A DNA stretch of 64,000 nt from Streptomyces corallincola (GTDB lineage: Bacteria; Actinomycetota; Actinomycetes; Streptomycetales; Streptomycetaceae). Location: positions 1 through 64,000 of the forward strand of contig NZ_JAHRXF010000029.1 of NCBI RefSeq assembly GCF_019104725.1. Direction: 5' to 3'. Shown here in pieces: positions 60,083-64,000 of the stretch. Position numbers and translations under genes: made by a program. Position 1 is the first letter of the stretch. Each line of letters begins with the position of its first letter. The notes below the pieces were generated by a model. That model saw only the letters and a list, made by a program, of their open reading frames with translations. It ran no database searches and was not told the origin of the DNA.

Positions 60083-61180
60083 TCACAGCACCTTCGCCCG
60101 AATCAGTGCCGACAACACCAGTGCTCCCGGCAGCAGGGGCAGCCAGTCCGTGAGGAGGCGGTAGCCGATGACCGTGGCCGCTGCCGGGGTGGGGTCGGCG
60201 CCGAGGGTGATCAGGGTCCAGATCAGGGCCGCGTCCACGGCGATGCCGCCGGGGGCGGGGACCGCGCCGCCCGCTGTACCGGCCGCGAGGTAGGCGAGGA
60301 CCACGTGCTGCCAGGGCAGGCCGAGGCCGAGGGAGGAACCCACGCACACCAGGGCTCCCGCCTGCACCAGCGGCATGGCCGCCGCGCCGCCCCACAGGGC
60401 CAGGACCCGCGCCGGGCGCCGGTGTACCTCGCGTGCGTCGGACAGAGCGGAGCGGGCCAGCCGGTTCGCCGGGCGGCGCAGCGGTCGTACGAACGCCAGT
60501 AGGGTCGCGGCGAGGGCGAGGACACATCCGGCCGCCGCGAGCGCCGGTACGACGAAACGCTCGTCCGGTACGAGGTCACCGAGCAGCCGCCAGGCGGGCG
60601 AGGCGGCCAGGAAGGCCAGGAGAACCAGGGTCTTGGCCACCGACTTGGCCAGGGAGTACAGGCCGACGGACGCGGTCGCACGGTCGAGCGGGACACCCCG
60701 CGCGCGCAGGAAGCGCAGCGTCACGGCGTGGGCGCCGAGCCCGGCGGGGAGTGCGTGATTGGCGGCACCGGCGGCGAACTGCGAGGCCAGCAGCAGCCCC
60801 GGAGGCACCCGGTCGGGCAGCGCACCTTGCCGTACCAAGGACGCCGCCACCCAGGTCAGGCAGGTGAACACGAGCGCCGCCGCCAGCCAGCGTGGATCGG
60901 CGGAGGCCAGCCGCAGCACGCCCTCCCGCGCCACGGCCCGGTGATTCGTCACCCACCAGAGGGCCAGCACCAGCGGTACGACGCACAGGGCGAGCCGGAG
61001 CAGTCGGCCCGCCGAGACGTGCCCCCGTCTCCGTAAGGCACCGGCGCGGACGTCAACCACCTTGACCGGCAGGTCCGTTGAGGGCGGCACCGCAAGGGCG
61101 ACCGGCACCGGAAGCGGTGTCGGTGATGCGGGGGAGGGCGGGGGCGGCGGAACGTGCGGGGAGAGTGAGGACACGGGCAC
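60083..61180 (-). CDS. Lysylphosphatidylglycerol synthase-type (UPF0104) membrane protein
   Basis: A 365-aa membrane protein with about eight helices and a Pro-rich N-terminal tail. It matches the flippase-like N-terminal half of LPG synthetase (LysX/MprF): helix pairs with ANHALPAGLGAHAVTLRFLRARG and a closing GGIAVDAALIWTLI. No lysyl-transfer catalytic domain is present. It probably moves a lipid across the membrane. GGAAGGAC precedes the GTG at 61180. Confidence 0.84.
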   Translation of the reverse strand: MPVSSLSPHVPPPPPSPASPTPLPVPVALAVPPSTDLPVKVVDVRAGALRRRGHVSAGRLLRLALCVVPLVLALWWVTNHRAVAREGVLRLASADPRWLAAALVFTCLTWVAASLVRQGALPDRVPPGLLLASQFAAGAANHALPAGLGAHAVTLRFLRARGVPLDRATASVGLYSLAKSVAKTLVLLAFLAASPAWRLLGDLVPDERFVVPALAAAGCVLALAATLLAFVRPLRRPANRLARSALSDAREVHRRPARVLALWGGAAAMPLVQAGALVCVGSSLGLGLPWQHVVLAYLAAGTAGGAVPAPGGIAVDAALIWTLITLGADPTPAAATVIGYRLLTDWLPLLPGALVLSALIRAKVL

Positions 61181-61703
61181 GTCGTCCTTCCGCTTCGGGA
61201 ACCCCTGCGGCGAAACCGGGTGTTCGGCGGAGATGGGGGGCGAATCGGGGGCGCTCGCGGATCAATCATGAGTGATCGGGAACGATCTGGGGAGAGACGG
61301 GACCTAGTCTGACTTTTCTCCACACTTCGGAAGTACCGCTCCGGAAGGCGCGGGGCGGGCCCCGGTGCTCCCGGACACCTCGGTGCCCCGGACACTCCGG
61401 TGATCCCGGACACGCCCGCCGCCCGAGGCGACCCCTAGGGGTGCCCCTGGAAAACCCCTGAGAAGCGTTCCCGTTTCGTGTGGCCCTGATGTGTCGGAGA
61501 GCCGAAGCGACGGGGGCGGGACGGTGCCGAGGGGTGGTCCGGGGTGTCGCGGGGCGTCCGGCCGGGTCGTCACGCGGGGGTAGCCGTGCCGCGCCGACCG
61601 GGTAGCCTTCCCGGAAAGGAAGGGGCGGGCCGCGCGAGGCCGCCCCCGCCGGGCCGTTCGGCGGTTCGGCAGTCGGGCCCGTTCGACAGGGGAGGAAGCG
61701 GCG
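61181..61703. other. Intergenic region between divergent membrane-protein genes
   Basis: About 520 nt, GC-rich to the right and slightly AT-richer at 61262-61330, where TGAGTGATC and CTAGTCTGACTTTTC mark likely promoter sequence for the leftward gene. No ORF with coding bias was found, nor any clear RNA fold. Confidence 0.45.
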
Positions 61704-62354
61704 TTGCACGTCCAGGAATGGCTCGACACGGTGCCACCGGTCGCCGTCTACGCCGTGGTGGCCCTGGTGATCGGTCTGGAGAGCCTCGGCATCCCGCTGC
61801 CGGGTGAGATCGTCCTGGTGTCGGCGGCGCTCATGTCCTCCCAGCACACGGGCGTGAACCCGCTGGTGCTCGGCATCTGCGCGACCGCCGGTGCCGTGAT
61901 CGGGGACTCCATCGGCTACGCGATCGGACGCAGGGGCGGACGACCACTGCTCGCCCGGCTGGGCGCGAAGTTCCCGAAACACTTCGGGCCGGGCCATGTC
62001 GCCACCGCCGAGCGGTCCTTCGAGAAGTGGGGCATGTGGGCCGTGTTCTTCGGCCGCTTCATCGCCCTGCTGCGCATCTTCGCGGGCCCCCTCGCGGGCG
62101 TCCTGCACATGCCGTACTGGAAGTTCCTGATCGCCAACGTGCTCGGCGGCATCTGCTGGGCGGGAGGCACCACGGCCGTCGTCTACTACGTCGGCATGGT
62201 CGCGGAGGACTGGCTGAAGCGGTTCTCCTACTTCGGTCTCGCGGCCGCCGTCCTGGTCGGCGTGGTCTCGATGCTGCTCGTGAAGCGACGGGCGAAGAAG
62301 GCGGAGGCGGAGCGCACGGAGCCCGAGGCCGAGCCGGTCGGCGCCGCCGACTGA
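61704..62354 (+). CDS. DedA-family membrane protein
   Basis: A 216-aa DedA protein with four to six helices. Family marks are ESLGIPLPGEIVLVSAALMS near residue 25, the G-x-x-x-G-Y segment GDSIGYAIGRRGG, and FGRFIALLRIFAGPLAG with the conserved Arg residues. DedA proteins are lipid scramblases or undecaprenyl-phosphate flippases. The C-terminal tail is charged. The rare TTG start at 61704 is well supported by GGAGG at 61691-61695 and 8 nt spacing. Confidence 0.9.
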   Translation: MHVQEWLDTVPPVAVYAVVALVIGLESLGIPLPGEIVLVSAALMSSQHTGVNPLVLGICATAGAVIGDSIGYAIGRRGGRPLLARLGAKFPKHFGPGHVATAERSFEKWGMWAVFFGRFIALLRIFAGPLAGVLHMPYWKFLIANVLGGICWAGGTTAVVYYVGMVAEDWLKRFSYFGLAAAVLVGVVSMLLVKRRAKKAEAERTEPEAEPVGAAD

Positions 62355-62400
62355 CACCGCCAGGACCCCGGTCCCGGCCCCGCTCCGACCGGCCCTGAGC

Positions 62401-62440
62401 TGCCCCGGCCCCCCTACTTCTGCCCGGGCCCCCCTACTTC
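62401..62440. repeat. 20-bp tandem duplication at the end of the gamma-CA gene
   Basis: TGCCCCGGCCCCCCTACTTC at 62401-62420 is repeated at 62421-62440 with one mismatch. The right copy contains the stop codon and last codons of the minus-strand gene, so the stop region has been duplicated. Confidence 0.85.
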
Positions 62441-62967
62441 TCGTGCACCTCACGATGCTGACGCGCCAGATCCGCGTACAGCGTGCCGTTGAGCGTGACG
62501 CCCTGCCGCTCCTCCTCGGACAGCTCGCGCCGCACCTTGGCGGGCACACCCGCGACCAGCGAGCCGGGCGGAACGACCATCCCCTGGGGGACCAGTGCCT
62601 GCGCGGCGACCAGCGAACCGGCGCCGATCACCGCGCCGTTCAGGACGGTCGCGCCCATGCCGATCAGGCAGTCGTCCTCGACGGTCGCCCCGTGCACCAC
62701 CGCGTTGTGGCCGATGGACACCCGCTCCCCGATGGACACCGGGAAACCGGGATCGGCGTGGATCGTCACGTTGTCCTGGACATTGGCGTCGGCGGCGACC
62801 GAGATCCGCTCCACGTCCCCGCGCACCACGGCGCCGTACCAGACGCTGGCACCCGCGTGCAGCGTCACGTCCCCGATCACACTGGCCGTGGGCGCCACGA
62901 ACGCGTCGGTGTCGATGCGGGGTTCCCGGCCCCCGATGCCCACCACCAGGGCGGCCCTGTCGGTCAT
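62434..62967 (-). CDS. Gamma-class carbonic anhydrase family protein
   Basis: A 177-aa left-handed beta-helix protein. The metal ligands are His70, His87 and His92 (VTIHADPG, SIGHNAVVHG), as in Cam and YrdA. It is probably a trimer with zinc or iron at the interfaces and interconverts CO2 and bicarbonate, though many relatives are inactive. AGGAG lies 5 nt before the ATG at 62967; the GTG at 62970 is too close to it. Confidence 0.9.
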   Translation of the reverse strand: MTDRAALVVGIGGREPRIDTDAFVAPTASVIGDVTLHAGASVWYGAVVRGDVERISVAADANVQDNVTIHADPGFPVSIGERVSIGHNAVVHGATVEDDCLIGMGATVLNGAVIGAGSLVAAQALVPQGMVVPPGSLVAGVPAKVRRELSEEERQGVTLNGTLYADLARQHREVHEK

Positions 62968-63082
62968 CACGTCTCCTCACGTCTGCGGATGCGGTCGGTA
63001 CCCGCACGCTACGCCCGCACTGGGGTGAAGATCACAGCGGGCCGCCCGCTCGCCCGGTGCGACCGGTGAGTAACGTGAGCGC

Positions 63083-63847
63083 GTGCCGAAGCGCAGGAAC
63101 ACGTTCTCATCCCGCTGCCGGGGTCTCGCCCAGCGTGCCGTCCACGCGGGCTGGGCCTGGGCGCAGCGCACCGGTTCGGTGACCGCCGAGCATCCGGCCG
63201 GGTTCCGTTTCGGCGCGATCGGCCCGGCGACCCGGCTGGCGTTCCCGCTGGGCACGGTCTTCGGCGAACCCTGGATCCACATCGGCTCGCACTGCATCAT
63301 CGCGGAACAGGTCACCCTCACGGCCGGACTGATGCCGGACCTGGACCTCGGCCCCGAGCCGATCCTGCGCCTCGGTGACGGCGTGGTCCTCGGCCGGGGC
63401 AGCCATGTCATCGCGGACACCTCGGTCACCATCGGCAGCGACTGCTACTTCGGTCCGTACGTCTACGTCACGTCCACCAACCATTCGTACGACGATCCGC
63501 ACGAGCCCATCGGCCGCCAGTGGCCGCGCATGGAACCGGTGCGGATCGGGCCGGGCTGCTGGATCGGCACCGGCGCGGTGATCCTGCCGGGCGCGCGGAT
63601 CGGCCGGAACGTGGTCGTGGCGGCCGGTGCCGTGGTGCGCGGGACCGTGCCCGACCACGCCGTGGTGGCGGGCGCCCCCGCGAAGGTCGTACGGCGCTGG
63701 ACGGCCGAGGACGGCTGGCAGCCCCCCTTGCGCACGCCCGCCCCGGTGCCTCCGCCGGACGGCATGACCCCGGAGCAGATGCGGGCGCTGTCCGAGCTGG
63801 ACGACGAACAGATCGAGCGGCTGGCCCAGTTGGAGACCGAGGGCTGA
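63083..63847 (+). CDS. Left-handed beta-helix acyltransferase
   Basis: A 254-aa hexapeptide-repeat acyltransferase. From about residue 60 the repeats include IHIGSHCIIAEQVTL, GDGVVLGRGSHVIADTSVTI and WIGTGAVILPGARIGRNVVV. The catalytic His is probably in the loop STNHSYDDP. Relatives acetylate sugars or maltose. TAACGT at 63071-63076 is 6 nt before the GTG, a leaderless pattern. It is divergent from the gamma-CA gene, another beta-helix protein, but there is no sign of shared function. Confidence 0.87.
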   Translation: MPKRRNTFSSRCRGLAQRAVHAGWAWAQRTGSVTAEHPAGFRFGAIGPATRLAFPLGTVFGEPWIHIGSHCIIAEQVTLTAGLMPDLDLGPEPILRLGDGVVLGRGSHVIADTSVTIGSDCYFGPYVYVTSTNHSYDDPHEPIGRQWPRMEPVRIGPGCWIGTGAVILPGARIGRNVVVAAGAVVRGTVPDHAVVAGAPAKVVRRWTAEDGWQPPLRTPAPVPPPDGMTPEQMRALSELDDEQIERLAQLETEG

Positions 63848-63916
63848 CCCCCGCCGGTCCGGTCCACGCGGTGGGACACGCCTCCCGTGTGCGGACCCCT
63901 TTGTTACGTTGCGGCC

Positions 63917-64000
63917 ATGCGCGCACCCATCGGAGAGTTCGAGACCGCGATCCCCGCCCCCGACTGCCTGGACGAGCTGGCCGCGCCGGTCGCCGAGGCC
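63917..64000 (+). CDS. Start of an unidentified gene, cut by the window edge
   Basis: Only 28 codons are visible, starting MRAPIGEFETAIPAP. TACGTT at 63905-63910 lies 6 nt before the ATG, again a leaderless arrangement, and codon bias is good. The product cannot be named from this much sequence. Confidence 0.6.
   Translation, partial: MRAPIGEFETAIPAPDCLDELAAPVAEA

Noticed and set aside
61270..61310. GGAAC...GTC pattern resembling an ECF sigma promoter
   Set aside because: The spacing and the second box are poor, and there is no gene at a suitable distance on the plus strand.

Overview
The window is a high-GC actinobacterial chromosome segment, almost certainly Streptomyces. GC is around 72 % with strongly GC-biased third codon positions, GTG and TTG starts are common, many genes overlap by 4 nt, and several promoters have a -10 box only 6-8 nt before the start codon (leaderless genes). 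The gene content also fits: FtsR/GarA block, tuf3-type EF-Tu, DUF5999 and SAV_915-type proteins. Nearly all of it is core chromosome; only about 29-33 kb looks accessory.

Left part (0-14 kb): a co-directional cell-envelope and division cluster. It holds a CDP-alcohol phosphatidyltransferase, a sugar-nucleotidyltransferase/phosphomannomutase-like fusion, DUF881, small basic protein, DUF881, a GarA-like FHA protein with a zinc ribbon, the MerR-type FtsR, a bifunctional nuclease and a second MerR. dinB follows, then a convergent PRC-barrel gene, then a tandem glycine riboswitch that controls gcvP. A perfect 23-bp hairpin closes the unit.

14-29 kb: a molybdate locus (modA-modB-modC and a double-TOBE Mop protein on the minus strand, with a small molybdopterin-domain protein and an HTH-TOBE regulator beside it). 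Next come a large APC permease, a universal stress protein, a lysA paralogue coupled to a SAV_915-type gene, DUF5999, a glutamate-cysteine ligase-family enzyme, a CPBP protease and a deazaflavin-type oxidoreductase.

29-33.4 kb: a decayed, accessory stretch. A metal-efflux transporter and its ArsR regulator are broken. A VOC protein, two orphan immunity proteins (Imm21 and SUKH), an IS5-type transposase remnant, a Cys-rich protein and a DinB-fold protein follow.

33.5-46 kb: regulators with small enzymes: a PadR with a His/Gly-rich N-terminus next to a Clp-N protein, EamA, a divergent MocR/PPOX pair around a perfect palindrome, LysR, a second PPOX protein, a Rieske lipoprotein, a coupled HipA-like kinase/DUF3037 pair, two SDR enzymes behind a strong promoter, uracil-DNA glycosylase, a TPR-like protein and a lipoprotein.

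46-64 kb: a Gfo/Idh/MocA oxidoreductase, apolipoprotein N-acyltransferase, an Mrr-nuclease/TerD fusion, UppP, a TVP38 protein, an AlkD-type repair protein, a second EF-Tu preceded by a possible leader peptide and hairpins, a spermidine-synthase-like protein, MFS, a membrane-anchored secreted protein, a hotdog thioesterase, a GNAT remnant, an LPG-synthase-type membrane protein, DedA, gamma carbonic anhydrase and a left-handed beta-helix acyltransferase. The last gene runs off the window. No tRNA, rRNA, CRISPR array or intact insertion sequence was seen. Functions are assigned by reading motifs; no search was run.
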